From Alteromonas sp. LMIT006 (GTDB lineage: Bacteria; Pseudomonadota; Gammaproteobacteria; Enterobacterales; Alteromonadaceae), in contig NZ_CP101291.1 in the NCBI RefSeq assembly GCF_024300645.1, forward strand, positions 62,001-126,000: a stretch of 64,000 nucleotides of DNA, given 5' to 3'. Position numbers and translations under genes: made by a program. This document shows positions 11,185-20,083 of the stretch, piece by piece. Below the pieces are notes generated by a model. It saw nothing but the letters and a program-made list of their open reading frames with translations, was not told where the DNA came from and did not search any database. Numbering within the stretch: the stretch's first letter is position 1; each line of letters starts with the position of its first letter.

Positions 11185-12477
11185 GTGGTAGCCAAGACAT
11201 TAAAAACATTACCCAAACCCCATCGTATATCGATTGTGGTACTTATGGTATTTGTACTGATTTTAATCACTTCATCGATTTTTAGTGCCGACGCCTCGAG
11301 GCATACCACTTCTAGCCTTTTAGAGCCAGGGATTGCTTACTCTATTAACTTACAAGTCACGTCGCAACAACTCAATCCAGAGTTAATACATACCGATATC
11401 ACTGAGATCACCGTTCGTCCAGGTGATAATTTAGCCAAAATTTTTCAACGTCTAAATTTAAGTGCCTCAGACACTTATTATGTCAGTAACGCAAAGGGTA
11501 AAGGTGTTGAACAACTCCTTAAAATGCGTCCTGGAGATACTCTCCAATTCGAATTTGACCCTCGTGGCAAGATCAATGTCATTCGCTATCCTATTTCCAG
11601 TCAAGAAACTCTTGTCATCAACCGACAAACCGATTCGGATTATACGGCAATCGTCGAAACTCAAGAGGTAGAGGCCAGGTTATTTTTTGCTCAAGGCACA
11701 ATCACCTCATCTTTTTGGCATGCTGGGGTAAAAGCAGGCCTGTCCGATAACAAGATTATGGAACTGGCTGATATTTTTGGCTGGGATATCGATTTTGCTA
11801 TGGAGATCCGCTCCGGTGATACCTTCAATGTTGCCTACGAGCAACTTTTCATTAACGGAGAATGGATTGACGAAGGTGACATTGTGGCGGCTGAATTTGT
11901 TAATCAAGGTGAAAGCTTTATTGCTGTGCGACATAGCGATGGCAGTTATTACAGTGACTCCGGGCGCAGTATGAAAAAAAGTTTCTTACGCGCCCCAGTG
12001 AACTTCCGCTATGTGAGTTCCAATTTTAATCCAAAGCGTTTTCATCCAGTACAAAAGCGTATTAAGCCTCACCGTGGGGTTGATTACGTTGCGCCGGTCG
12101 GTACGCCGATTGTCTCAGCTGGAAAAGGCCGAGTTGTCGAAGCTGGGTATAATCGGTTTAACGGCAACTATGTGTTTATTCAACACGGTGATCGCTACAT
12201 GACTAAGTATTTGCATTTGCACACCAAAAAAGTCAAAAAAGGCCAAAGCGTGAAACAAGGACAAACCATAGGTACGCTAGGCAGAACTGGAATGGTAACG
12301 GGTGCACATCTGCATTATGAGTTTTTGGTTGACGGAGTCCATCGCAATCCTCGCACAGTAAAACTGCCCAAAGCTGCGCCAATTGACGAATCGCAAAAAG
12401 CTGAGTTTTTTGACTACGCAGAACAGCAAATTGCCCGTCTTGCCAACAATAAACGCATCATGTTAGCGTCTTTATAA
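11185..12477 (+). CDS. M23 family murein DD-endopeptidase with OapA/LysM-like domain
   Basis: Secreted zinc metallopeptidase likely to cut peptidoglycan cross-links, like MepM. It starts with GTG at 11185 behind a good ribosome site (TTGAGGTGA) and has 430 residues. An N-terminal membrane or signal segment (about 15-37) is followed by a LysM/OapA-like region (ITEITVRPGDNLAKIF), a middle domain, and the M23 catalytic domain from about residue 300. Zinc ligands are visible in HRGVDYVAPVGTP and HLHYEF. The gene ends 2 bp before anmK, so peptidoglycan cutting and anhydro-MurNAc recycling are encoded together. mepM is a possible symbol, but the family has several paralogues. Confidence 0.88.
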   Translation: MVAKTLKTLPKPHRISIVVLMVFVLILITSSIFSADASRHTTSSLLEPGIAYSINLQVTSQQLNPELIHTDITEITVRPGDNLAKIFQRLNLSASDTYYVSNAKGKGVEQLLKMRPGDTLQFEFDPRGKINVIRYPISSQETLVINRQTDSDYTAIVETQEVEARLFFAQGTITSSFWHAGVKAGLSDNKIMELADIFGWDIDFAMEIRSGDTFNVAYEQLFINGEWIDEGDIVAAEFVNQGESFIAVRHSDGSYYSDSGRSMKKSFLRAPVNFRYVSSNFNPKRFHPVQKRIKPHRGVDYVAPVGTPIVSAGKGRVVEAGYNRFNGNYVFIQHGDRYMTKYLHLHTKKVKKGQSVKQGQTIGTLGRTGMVTGAHLHYEFLVDGVHRNPRTVKLPKAAPIDESQKAEFFDYAEQQIARLANNKRIMLASL

Positions 12478-12479
12478 GT

Positions 12480-13607
12480 ATGTCGCTTTATATAGGGATT
12501 ATGTCAGGTACCAGTGTCGATGGTATTGACATTGCTCTGTGTGATATAGAACATCTTCCACAGTGGCGTATCACACTCGACGCATATCAAGAGTTTCCCT
12601 TTCCAACAGAATGCGTCAGTCAAATTGAATCGCTATTTAGTTCTTCTGACAACGAGGTGGAATTAATGGGGAGGCTGCATCGACGTCTCGGTGAATGTTA
12701 TGCAGAAGCGGTAAATCAATTTATCCAAAGCCATGCTATTGATAAATCTCAGATCAAAGGGATTGGCCTACACGGACAAACGATTCGACATCGTCCATCC
12801 CCTCCTAACGCTTTTACACTACAAATTGGCGATGCGCATACAGTGGCGAGTCTCACGGGGTTACCGGTGATTTATGACTTTCGCAGTAAAGACATTGCTT
12901 TGGGTGGTCAAGGCGCCCCTTTAGTGCCACCTTTTCACCACGCTCTAATGCAAAATTTGGCATCGGTATCTCCTATCGCCAAAGACGCTTGTCAGATCCT
13001 GATTAATCTTGGTGGTATTGCTAATGTAACCGTCGTACAAAAAGATGGACTGGTTGGCTTTGATACGGGACCTGCGAATGCCCTTCTCGATGCATGGTAT
13101 CAATACCATCACCCTTCAGAATTACAACGTTTCGACCGTGACGGCGTTTGGAGTAAAAGTGGTAATGTGCTGCCGAACTTACTACAGATGATGCTAGAGG
13201 ACCCGTATTTCTCCAAACCACCTCCTAAAAGTTCGGGTAAAGAAGTATTTAACTTAGACTGGATAAAACAGCGCATTTCTGGAAAGGAGCGTGCTGAAGA
13301 TGTGCAAGCGACACTTTTATCCCTTACCGTCAAGACCATTATATCGGCTTTAGCCCCTTGGCTAAGTGCGGGAGTTAGCGTTTATTTGTGTGGTGGTGGT
13401 GCGCGGAATCATGCTTTATGTCAGCGATTAACGGTAAGTTGCCACACTTATCAGTCTACTTGTAAAGTATTGAACAATTCTGATGCCATTGAGGCTATGG
13501 CATTCGCGTGGTTAGCCTATTGTTATGATGCTACACTTAACAGTAATTGTCCCAACGTTACCGGAGCTTCTCGAGCTACCGTATTAGGTGCGCGAGTTTT
13601 GCCATAA
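12480..13607 (+). CDS. anmK: Anhydro-N-acetylmuramic acid kinase
   Basis: Cytoplasmic kinase that opens and phosphorylates 1,6-anhydro-MurNAc to MurNAc-6-phosphate during cell-wall recycling. The 375 residues are the usual length. The N-terminal ATP-binding loop is IGIMSGTSVDGIDIAL. Further family motifs are GLHGQTIRHRP, YDFRSKDIALGGQGAPLVP, LINLGGIANVT, FDTGPANALLDAW and LCGGGARN. It begins 2 bp after the M23 peptidase stop, so the two are probably one transcript. Confidence 0.96.
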   Translation: MSLYIGIMSGTSVDGIDIALCDIEHLPQWRITLDAYQEFPFPTECVSQIESLFSSSDNEVELMGRLHRRLGECYAEAVNQFIQSHAIDKSQIKGIGLHGQTIRHRPSPPNAFTLQIGDAHTVASLTGLPVIYDFRSKDIALGGQGAPLVPPFHHALMQNLASVSPIAKDACQILINLGGIANVTVVQKDGLVGFDTGPANALLDAWYQYHHPSELQRFDRDGVWSKSGNVLPNLLQMMLEDPYFSKPPPKSSGKEVFNLDWIKQRISGKERAEDVQATLLSLTVKTIISALAPWLSAGVSVYLCGGGARNHALCQRLTVSCHTYQSTCKVLNNSDAIEAMAFAWLAYCYDATLNSNCPNVTGASRATVLGARVLP

Positions 13608-13613
13608 CTATTT

Positions 13614-14564
13614 ATGCTCAAATTTATCAGTATTTTATCGAGAGATGCCGCAAAGTATGCCGAATTATTTACTGACTCTACTATTGTAGAACAGCACGAC
13701 GTGCAGCTCGATATAGTGAGTACTGATCCTGAGGCGCTATTGCACTCTCGCACACAAATATTGCTGACTGAACCGGGCTTGGCTGGAGAAGTGATTGATA
13801 CTTTAGCTCATCTCCAATGGTGTCAATCGACCTGGGCTGGAAATTTGCCGTTAATTCAAACCGGACGAAATGATTACTTTTTGACCGGCGTTAAAGGAAT
13901 ATTCAGCCAAGCTATGACTGAATACGTATTGACATATATATTGCACCACCATCGCCAAGTTGACAAAATGCAGGCTCTACAACAGCAAAAAACATGGCAA
14001 CCTCCTACTATGCAACTTTTATCGGATAAAACACTAGGGATCATGGGTTTTGGCAATATTGCGCACGGCATGATCGTGCCATTACAAGCGCTGGGACTCA
14101 AACTGGTTGCTCTAAATAGCGATGGTCGAAATATTTTTGGTTATCCCAAAATTCCTGTAGAGGCCAGTGTCGATAAATGTATCTTTGCTCAACAGGCAGA
14201 CATTATTCTCAATTTGTTGCCTGACTCGACAAGAACAAATGGCTTTATCGACAAAGAATTTATTCATTCGATGCAACCTAATACTTTGTTCATTAATGCT
14301 GGGCGTGGTAGCGTAATCCATGATAATGATTTACTCTACGCGCTAAAGCTAGGCAAGATCGGCACAGCTGTATTGGATGTGACAATGGAAGAACCATTAC
14401 CCAAAGGACATCCATTTTGGGAACATCCACAAATACTCTTAACTCAACACACGGCTGCGACGTCAAAACCTGAATGGGTCTTTGAGATATTTGAACAAAA
14501 TTTGCAACGTTTCTTTTTAGGTGCACCACTCAAATATCAAGTAAATTGGGAAAAGGGATATTAA
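13614..14564 (+). CDS. D-2-hydroxyacid dehydrogenase (GhrA/GyaR-like)
   Basis: NAD(P)-dependent reductase of the D-isomer-specific 2-hydroxyacid dehydrogenase family, 316 residues; likely substrates are glyoxylate, hydroxypyruvate or a related 2-ketoacid. The Rossmann motif is LGIMGFGNIAHGM near residue 142. The catalytic trio is seen as Arg in INAGRGSVI, Glu in the MEEPLPKGHPFW region and His in QHTAATSKP. It starts 6 bp after anmK and its stop overlaps the next ATG (TAATG), so it belongs to the same transcription unit. Substrate cannot be told from sequence. Confidence 0.85.
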   Translation: MLKFISILSRDAAKYAELFTDSTIVEQHDVQLDIVSTDPEALLHSRTQILLTEPGLAGEVIDTLAHLQWCQSTWAGNLPLIQTGRNDYFLTGVKGIFSQAMTEYVLTYILHHHRQVDKMQALQQQKTWQPPTMQLLSDKTLGIMGFGNIAHGMIVPLQALGLKLVALNSDGRNIFGYPKIPVEASVDKCIFAQQADIILNLLPDSTRTNGFIDKEFIHSMQPNTLFINAGRGSVIHDNDLLYALKLGKIGTAVLDVTMEEPLPKGHPFWEHPQILLTQHTAATSKPEWVFEIFEQNLQRFFLGAPLKYQVNWEKGY

Positions 14565-15214
14565 TGAAAAGACTGTTCAAATTTGGTTTGATGACCTCAA
14601 TTTTTGTTGCTGGCTCTATCATTGCGAGCCCATTGAGCACAACCAATATTCCAATGCAGTATCCAGAACAGCTCCCGTATGCTGTTATTAGTCATAATAC
14701 GCATAATGTGTTTTTTTCCAAGCTGCAATCTTTGTGTGGAAAAACCTTCTCTGGTAAATTGGTCGCAGACACCTCTGAATCCGAGCGATTTGCTGGACAG
14801 ACCCTGCTGATGCATGTCCGCACTTGTGATGAAAATACAATTTACATCCCATTTCACGTTGGTGAAGATCACTCACGCACCTGGATAATTAGCCGAACAC
14901 CATTTGGCCTAGGCCTAAAGCATGACCACCGCAATCCCGATGGTACCCACAGCTACTTAACTATGTATGGCGGTCTTAGCCAAAATACTGGCTCCGAATT
15001 CAGGCAAGATTTTCCTGTAGATAGTTATAGTCAACAAATGTTACTTGAGCTTGGTTATCCGCAAAGTGTGACCAATGTATGGTCATTTTTTGTTTATCCT
15101 GACAAAGTGAGCTATCAATTAAGCCGTGATGGTTTCGTCTTTAGAGTGGAGTTTGATACCCAAAATGAGGTGGCTACAGCACCCACCCCATGGGGTTATA
15201 AGAAGTTAAATTGA
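14564..15214 (+). CDS. Secreted protein of unknown function
   Basis: From ATG 14564 (ribosome site AAAAGGG, overlapping the previous stop) it has 216 residues. An upstream in-frame start at 14546 would put extra residues before the signal peptide and is less likely. The signal peptide is [21 protein letters not shown]. The mature part has several aromatic and glycine-rich strands and two cysteine-containing segments ([12 protein letters not shown] and [11 protein letters not shown]), which may form a disulfide. I do not recognise a named domain. Its 3' end overlaps erpA on the other strand by 9 bp. Confidence 0.7.
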   Translation: MKRLFKFGLMTSIFVAGSIIASPLSTTNIPMQYPEQLPYAVISHNTHNVFFSKLQSLCGKTFSGKLVADTSESERFAGQTLLMHVRTCDENTIYIPFHVGEDHSRTWIISRTPFGLGLKHDHRNPDGTHSYLTMYGGLSQNTGSEFRQDFPVDSYSQQMLLELGYPQSVTNVWSFFVYPDKVSYQLSRDGFVFRVEFDTQNEVATAPTPWGYKKLN

Positions 15215-15556
15215 AAAGCTTGAGCCGCAGCCACAGGTTGTTGTTGCATTGGGGTTATTGACCAAAAATCTTGAACCTTCTAAACCCTCTATATAATCCA
15301 CTGTGCCGCCTACTAGATACTGCAAGCTCATTGGATCAACAACTAGAGTCACTGATTCTTTTTCAATTGTCATATCACCTTCGTTCACCTTTTCATCGAA
15401 CGTAAAACCATACTGGAACCCTGAGCAACCACCACCAGTAACATATACTCTTAGTTTTAGTTCTGGATTATTTTCTTCGTCAATCAGTGTTTTGACTTTC
15501 TGAGCCGCTGCGTCAGAAAATTCTATCGGCAAAGCCGTTTCAACTGTCATAGTCAA
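15206..15556 (-). CDS. erpA: Iron-sulfur cluster insertion protein ErpA
   Basis: A-type Fe-S carrier that delivers clusters to apoproteins such as IspG. The 116 residues match the family. The three conserved cysteines are seen in [11 protein letters not shown] and the C-terminal [11 protein letters not shown]. The next upstream gene on this strand is the 245-residue membrane protein, 10 bp away, so they may share a transcript. Confidence 0.95.
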   Translation of the reverse strand: MTMTVETALPIEFSDAAAQKVKTLIDEENNPELKLRVYVTGGGCSGFQYGFTFDEKVNEGDMTIEKESVTLVVDPMSLQYLVGGTVDYIEGLEGSRFLVNNPNATTTCGCGSSFSI

Positions 15557-15566
15557 TCCCTAAAAT

Positions 15567-16304
15567 TTATATGTCGGTATTATCTAATACTTGAGTATTT
15601 TCATCAAGTATTTCAAGCCAAAGGTACGCCTTTTCAACCCTTTCTCGCTTAGTTTTCCATTGATATACATCACTCGTAATGGTTAATTTTTGAGGTTCAA
15701 AACCGTCCGGCAGACTAAACGTATAAGCCAAATCTAAAAAATACTGATAGCGGAAACGCAACGGGCTATTATCCGTCGCAACATCCGCACTTTGGGATAG
15801 CAAATCCGCTAAGTTGTGCATTTGAGGTTCGCCTGCATTCACGCCTTCAAGCACAATGTTCAAATCGCCATTGATCACTGACTTAATGGCTCTCCCCTGT
15901 AACAGCAGCAAACTCAAAGAATATGTGTTAAGTTCACTAACGGGTTTAATGGAGACCGTGTGGATATTGAGATAGCGCTTTGCTTCATCCACATTTAGCA
16001 CTTGTTGATAGAGTTGCAGTTGCTGTTTCAAGGTTTGTTGCTCTGCGAGTAACTGTTGAATTATCAGTTCATTCGGGTTGTGTTTTAATATAGACAGTTG
16101 CACTTCTAAAGCCGCAATTTGTTCTTTTAAGGTTGAGTTTTCAGCCAAAGCATGACTGAGTGTTCCTTGCTTTTGTGATACGGTAGCTCGCAAAGATGCA
16201 GCTTCAAAATCAGCAACTGTGTATCCCAAGAATAAAAATACGCCGGCGATTAGCAACCTCTTCAACCATTGCTTAGAAGTTTTGGCCTCTGTTTCTTCAA
16301 CCAT
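15567..16304 (-). CDS. Membrane-anchored coiled-coil protein (DUF6776-like)
   Basis: Starting at the ATG at 16304 the protein has 245 residues. A longer frame from 16349 adds fifteen hydrophobic residues without a better ribosome site, so the start is uncertain. It has one membrane segment (LLIAGVFLFLGYTVADF), then a coiled coil with heptad leucines (about 40-110), then a compact C-terminal region ending in charged strands. The family appears beside erpA in related bacteria from memory, but its role is unknown. It is divergent from the ClC gene. Confidence 0.7.
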   Translation of the reverse strand: MVEETEAKTSKQWLKRLLIAGVFLFLGYTVADFEAASLRATVSQKQGTLSHALAENSTLKEQIAALEVQLSILKHNPNELIIQQLLAEQQTLKQQLQLYQQVLNVDEAKRYLNIHTVSIKPVSELNTYSLSLLLLQGRAIKSVINGDLNIVLEGVNAGEPQMHNLADLLSQSADVATDNSPLRFRYQYFLDLAYTFSLPDGFEPQKLTITSDVYQWKTKRERVEKAYLWLEILDENTQVLDNTDI

Positions 16305-16373
16305 CAAAATCAAACCTAAAAAATAAACAGTATGATACAATTTGGACATTCTACACTAATCTGACTTACATGC

Positions 16374-17918
16374 ATGTCGTTGTACCTGCTAAGAAAAGTA
16401 TTATCTTACCCCAAAACCACTTGGCAACTGTGTGTGCTCGCAGTGTTATCAGGAGTCTGTGCGGCATGTGTGATCGTTTTATTTCGTTTAGCGTTTGAAG
16501 GCATACAATTATTTATGCTCGGCGAGATTGGGGTATACGCTCATCTTGCATGGTATGAGCGTTTTGCACTGCCATTTTTGGGGGTTCTTGGGATCTTTTG
16601 TGTCGCTTATTTAACTGGTTTTGAACACTATCGCTTGGGTATTCCTTATGTCTTACATCGCGTTAAGACTGAGTACGGCATTATTCCCTGGCGCACCACA
16701 ATAAATCAGTTTTTTGGTGGTATTTTTGCTCTTGCCAGCGGCTTTTTTGTGGGTCGTGAAGGGCCTTCTGTCCATTTGGGTGCTGCGGGTACATCATTTA
16801 TTGGGCAGGGGTTAAAGCTTCCATTTAATGCTATTCGGATCCTTTCTGGTTGCGGTATTGCTGCTGGTATTGCTGCTTCTTTTAACACGCCATTTGCTGC
16901 TGTGTTGTTTGTAATGGAAGTGATTTTACGTGAGTACCGGATTCATGTGTTTATTCCAGTAATGCTGGCAGCAGCTGTTGGCTCGGTAATTTCTCGATCG
17001 GTTTTTGGTGATGGAACGGCTTTGCTTTTTCTTGATTTTGCCCAAATCGACGGCTGGATGTATGCTTATCTGATTGGCTTTGGCTGTTTGTTAGGCGCCC
17101 TTGCGTCGCTTTTTAATCGACAGTTAATGGCCATCTTACACGCTGGACATAGGCTTTCTCTGTGGCAACGCTTTTTACTTGCTGCCTGCATAACTGGGGC
17201 TATCGGTATTGTGGTGCCTGAGGCTCTCGGTGCTGAGTTTAATCAAATCAGTCAACTATTCATGAATGAACCTGGATTATCGATTCTCATCGCAATTATA
17301 TGTGCCAAATTCATTTTAGGATGCATTGCAATTGGGCTAGGGATCCCTGGTGGCATAATTGGACCCGTCATGATTATAGGAATTTATTGTGGGGCAATTG
17401 CAGCCACTGCATTAACTGATATCAACGGCTCTGCGCAATTTATGGATACATTCATGCTATTGGGTTTAGCTGGTATGCTCACTTCCGTTCTGCACGCACC
17501 TCTGTCTGCGCTGTCCGCTGTGATGGAATTATCTTACGCACCCGATATTGTACTTCCGGCTATACTTGTAATCGTTCCTAGTTACGTCGTCTCGAGTCAA
17601 TTATTTAAAAATCGTTCTATTTTTATTAGTCAGTTAGAATTTTTGGGAATGAGTTACCAACAGTCTGCAATCACACAAAGTTTACAAAAAACCGGCGTCA
17701 TGGCACTGATGCAATCGTTAGACGAGTGCGAAGACAAGCTAGACTTAGACAATGCTGCTCCTCGCTTTACTTATCAGGCAACGCTAGCTGAAGTGTATGA
17801 TGTTCTCAAAATCTCCCGCGATGGCAGTGCGTTAATTATGGATCCAGCTCAGATTCAACCCATAGGTGTGATACACTGGGACCATCTTCACCGTTACCTG
17901 TTTAAGCAGCAATACTAA
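16374..17918 (+). CDS. ClC family chloride channel/transporter
   Basis: Inner-membrane ClC protein, 514 residues with about ten to twelve hydrophobic helices. The GREGP motif (FVGREGPSVHLG) has the gating glutamate typical of H+/Cl- exchangers. A later IPGGIIGP segment matches the third selectivity motif. The first motif, normally GSGIP, reads RLGIP here, so the chloride-coordinating serine appears to be replaced; see findings. About 100 C-terminal cytoplasmic residues resemble part of a CBS region. Function is anion transport, perhaps for acid or osmotic tolerance. hemJ follows 20 bp downstream. Confidence 0.88.
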   Translation: MSLYLLRKVLSYPKTTWQLCVLAVLSGVCAACVIVLFRLAFEGIQLFMLGEIGVYAHLAWYERFALPFLGVLGIFCVAYLTGFEHYRLGIPYVLHRVKTEYGIIPWRTTINQFFGGIFALASGFFVGREGPSVHLGAAGTSFIGQGLKLPFNAIRILSGCGIAAGIAASFNTPFAAVLFVMEVILREYRIHVFIPVMLAAAVGSVISRSVFGDGTALLFLDFAQIDGWMYAYLIGFGCLLGALASLFNRQLMAILHAGHRLSLWQRFLLAACITGAIGIVVPEALGAEFNQISQLFMNEPGLSILIAIICAKFILGCIAIGLGIPGGIIGPVMIIGIYCGAIAATALTDINGSAQFMDTFMLLGLAGMLTSVLHAPLSALSAVMELSYAPDIVLPAILVIVPSYVVSSQLFKNRSIFISQLEFLGMSYQQSAITQSLQKTGVMALMQSLDECEDKLDLDNAAPRFTYQATLAEVYDVLKISRDGSALIMDPAQIQPIGVIHWDHLHRYLFKQQY

Positions 17919-17938
17919 ATGATTCATTGGGATTCAAT

Positions 17939-18367
17939 ATGACAATATTATGGTTAAAAGCATTTCATATATTTTTTATGGTTGCTTGGATGGCTGGTAT
18001 TTTTTATCTACCACGTTTATTTGTCTATTTTGCAGAAAGCCGCTCTCAGGAAACCCGTGATACGTTGAAAGTTATGCAACGCAGACTGTGGTTTTTTGTA
18101 TTGCCTTTTGCCATATTAACTTTGGTCTTTGGTATATGGCTTATCAAAGTATATGGAATGAGTTGGTTTGCTGCTTCAGCCTGGCTGCACATCAAATTAA
18201 TTCTGTTGATCGGTCTATATGGCTACTATGCATATTTGTACAAAATAATGCAGGACTTGTCTAAAGACCAAAATATTCGTTCACCTAAGTTCTATCGTTT
18301 CTTAAATGAAGCGCCTGTTTTGGTCTTGTTAGCCATTGTCATTTTGGCAGTCGTGAAGCCTATTTAA
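17939..18367 (+). CDS. hemJ: Protoporphyrinogen IX oxidase HemJ
   Basis: Membrane enzyme that oxidises protoporphyrinogen IX to protoporphyrin IX in heme synthesis. From the ATG at 17939 it has 142 residues, the usual HemJ length; a TTG at 17927 would add four residues. It has four membrane helices with the conserved N-terminal histidine (LKAFHIFFMVAWMAGIFYLP) and WLHIKLILL in helix three. The C-terminal FLNEAPVLVLLAIVILAVVKP is typical of the family. Confidence 0.9.
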   Translation: MTILWLKAFHIFFMVAWMAGIFYLPRLFVYFAESRSQETRDTLKVMQRRLWFFVLPFAILTLVFGIWLIKVYGMSWFAASAWLHIKLILLIGLYGYYAYLYKIMQDLSKDQNIRSPKFYRFLNEAPVLVLLAIVILAVVKPI

Positions 18368-18388
18368 CTTTGTCTATCAACAAACATC

Positions 18389-19516
18389 TCAAGCTTTTAG
18401 TCGAGCGACAACGTCTTCAAGCATGGAACGACTCACCCCATAATTGAGTCTAAAGCAACTTGCCGAATTGAAGTCCTTTCCTGGCGATGGACCTACGCCC
18501 TTGGCTTCTGCCCATTTTTGAACATCCTCAACACCTAAGCCTGACGCGTCAACCCACAATAAAAAAGTCGCTTCTGGCGTATGCGCTTCTAAACCTTCAA
18601 TTTGATTGATTGCCTCAACTAGATAATCCCGATTGCCTCGTAAATATTGCTTTTGTGCCGCTAACCAAGTATCGCATTGGGTCAATGCTGCCGTGGTTGC
18701 AACTAAGCCCATCAAATTTACCCAAGGCACATGACCGCGCAGTGCTAAGTTAAATTTGTGACGCAAACTTGCGTTAGGGATGATCGCGTAGGCCGCGCCC
18801 AACCCTGCAATATTGAAGGTCTTGTTTGGTGCCATCAGGGTAATACTTTGCTCTGTGAGTGATGATTGTTTACCTGCTGGGTGATGAGGCACATCATCTA
18901 AGATCAAGTCACAATGAATTTCGTCACTGCATAGCACCACATTGTGGGCGACACAGATTTGCGCAATTCGGTCAATCTCTTCTTGAGATAGGACTCTGCC
19001 AACTGGGTTCATCGGATTACACAAGACCATAATTTTGGCTTTTGGGTGTGCCGCCGCTTCTTCTAATGCAGCAAAATCCAGATGCCATTGACCACCTTCC
19101 CATACGGTATCAATGTGCACTGCTTCACATTGATTAATGCTTGGTGCAGCAAGAATTGGCGGGTAGTTAGGAGTTTGTATGATCACATGATCGCCAGGTT
19201 CACATAGCGCTTTGATTGCAATATTAAATCCTGGACAAACCCCGGGTGTCCAAACAATCCAGTTTGCCTGAATATCCCAGTCGTAGGCTTTTTTGCACCA
19301 GTCAACTACCGCTTGATTCGCTGGCTCATATTGAGCGGGTATATGATAGCCAAACACCCCGTGTTCAACAGATTCACGCAAAGCGTCTTGAATCGCAGGG
19401 GCAACTTTGAACTCGGTATCAGCAATCCACATGGGCAAGATATCGGTGCCTTTGTACTTTTCCCATTTACATGAAAAAGTGCCCTCGCGATTAATTCGTT
19501 CATCAAAGTTGTACAT
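18389..19516 (-). CDS. PLP-dependent C-S lyase/aminotransferase, PatB/MalY family
   Basis: Fold-type I PLP enzyme of 375 residues. The PatB/MalY subgroup opening is seen as LPMWIADTEFKVAPAIQDAL. The NPMNPVGRV segment, the DEIHCDL Asp that contacts the PLP nitrogen, and the Schiff-base lysine in APNKTFNIAGLG are all present. Members usually split cystathionine or cysteine conjugates, giving homocysteine or a thiol, pyruvate and ammonia. Whether this one serves methionine synthesis or thiol metabolism is not visible from context. Its neighbours hemJ (convergent) and a small protein gene (divergent) are unrelated. Confidence 0.87.
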   Translation of the reverse strand: MYNFDERINREGTFSCKWEKYKGTDILPMWIADTEFKVAPAIQDALRESVEHGVFGYHIPAQYEPANQAVVDWCKKAYDWDIQANWIVWTPGVCPGFNIAIKALCEPGDHVIIQTPNYPPILAAPSINQCEAVHIDTVWEGGQWHLDFAALEEAAAHPKAKIMVLCNPMNPVGRVLSQEEIDRIAQICVAHNVVLCSDEIHCDLILDDVPHHPAGKQSSLTEQSITLMAPNKTFNIAGLGAAYAIIPNASLRHKFNLALRGHVPWVNLMGLVATTAALTQCDTWLAAQKQYLRGNRDYLVEAINQIEGLEAHTPEATFLLWVDASGLGVEDVQKWAEAKGVGPSPGKDFNSASCFRLNYGVSRSMLEDVVARLKA

Positions 19517-19594
19517 AGCTTGCCTTTGCAGTTTGTCAGTCGTTTTTGTTAATATATGAGTGTAATCTTTTCAATCCAAAAGTGATAGTTCAAA

Positions 19595-19891
19595 ATGGCA
19601 AAACGCGGTGTGAAGAAAAAACAATTTCGTCCGGATTTCGGTGTTTTCGTCTGCCCTCATGTGCAAGATGGCGCAAATGTACTGGAAGTGGTGCGTGATA
19701 GCGAAGGTGATTGGCAGTTTCGCTGCGGTGATGCTGAGGCAGATAGTGACGCGGATTTGATCTTGGTTGCTGTGGGTGATGTGCTAGCTGCCGATCCGTC
19801 ACTGGCGGTGAGTGTGGAACTTGACATCAGTACCGGCATTGAGCGTAAAGCAACCTATAAAGACTGGGACAGTTTCACGGTTGAGGAGTAA
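19595..19891 (+). CDS. Small acidic protein, DUF2185/Imm33-like
   Basis: 98 residues with a basic N-terminus (MAKRGVKKKQFRP) and an acidic remainder. The segment VFVCPHVQDGANVLEVVRD followed by WQFRCGDAEADSDADL resembles the DUF2185 (Imm33-like) fold from memory. No toxin gene lies beside it, so an immunity role is not supported. The family call is tentative. The gap of 192 bp to typA contains a hairpin GCCAAG-N9-CTTGGC and the typA terminator. Confidence 0.7.
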   Translation: MAKRGVKKKQFRPDFGVFVCPHVQDGANVLEVVRDSEGDWQFRCGDAEADSDADLILVAVGDVLAADPSLAVSVELDISTGIERKATYKDWDSFTVEE

Positions 19892-20032
19892 ATCTGAAAC
19901 TATTGCCATTAACCACATGATATTCATCCAGGAATGCAGTTTAGTGTACCTAGTGAAGGCATTAGTTTGTAGGGTGGACATATTGCCGTATTTGCTTCGA
20001 GCCAAGATAAAGCAGCTTGGCTAGCTTAATTA

Positions 20033-20066
20033 ACAAAAAGCCACTTCATTTGAAGTGGCTTTTGTT
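20033..20066 (-). terminator. Intrinsic terminator after typA
   Basis: AAGCCACTTCA pairs with TGAAGTGGCTT around a tiny loop, flanked by A and T runs on both sides. It can work on both strands, ending typA and any read-through from the small gene at 19595. Confidence 0.8.
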
Positions 20067-20083
20067 GATAATCAATTGACTGA

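Noticed and set aside
19998-20022. Hairpin GCCAAG-N9-CTTGGC after the 98-residue gene as its terminator
   Set aside because: The stem is short, the loop long and no T run follows directly; the stronger terminator at 20033-20066 suffices.
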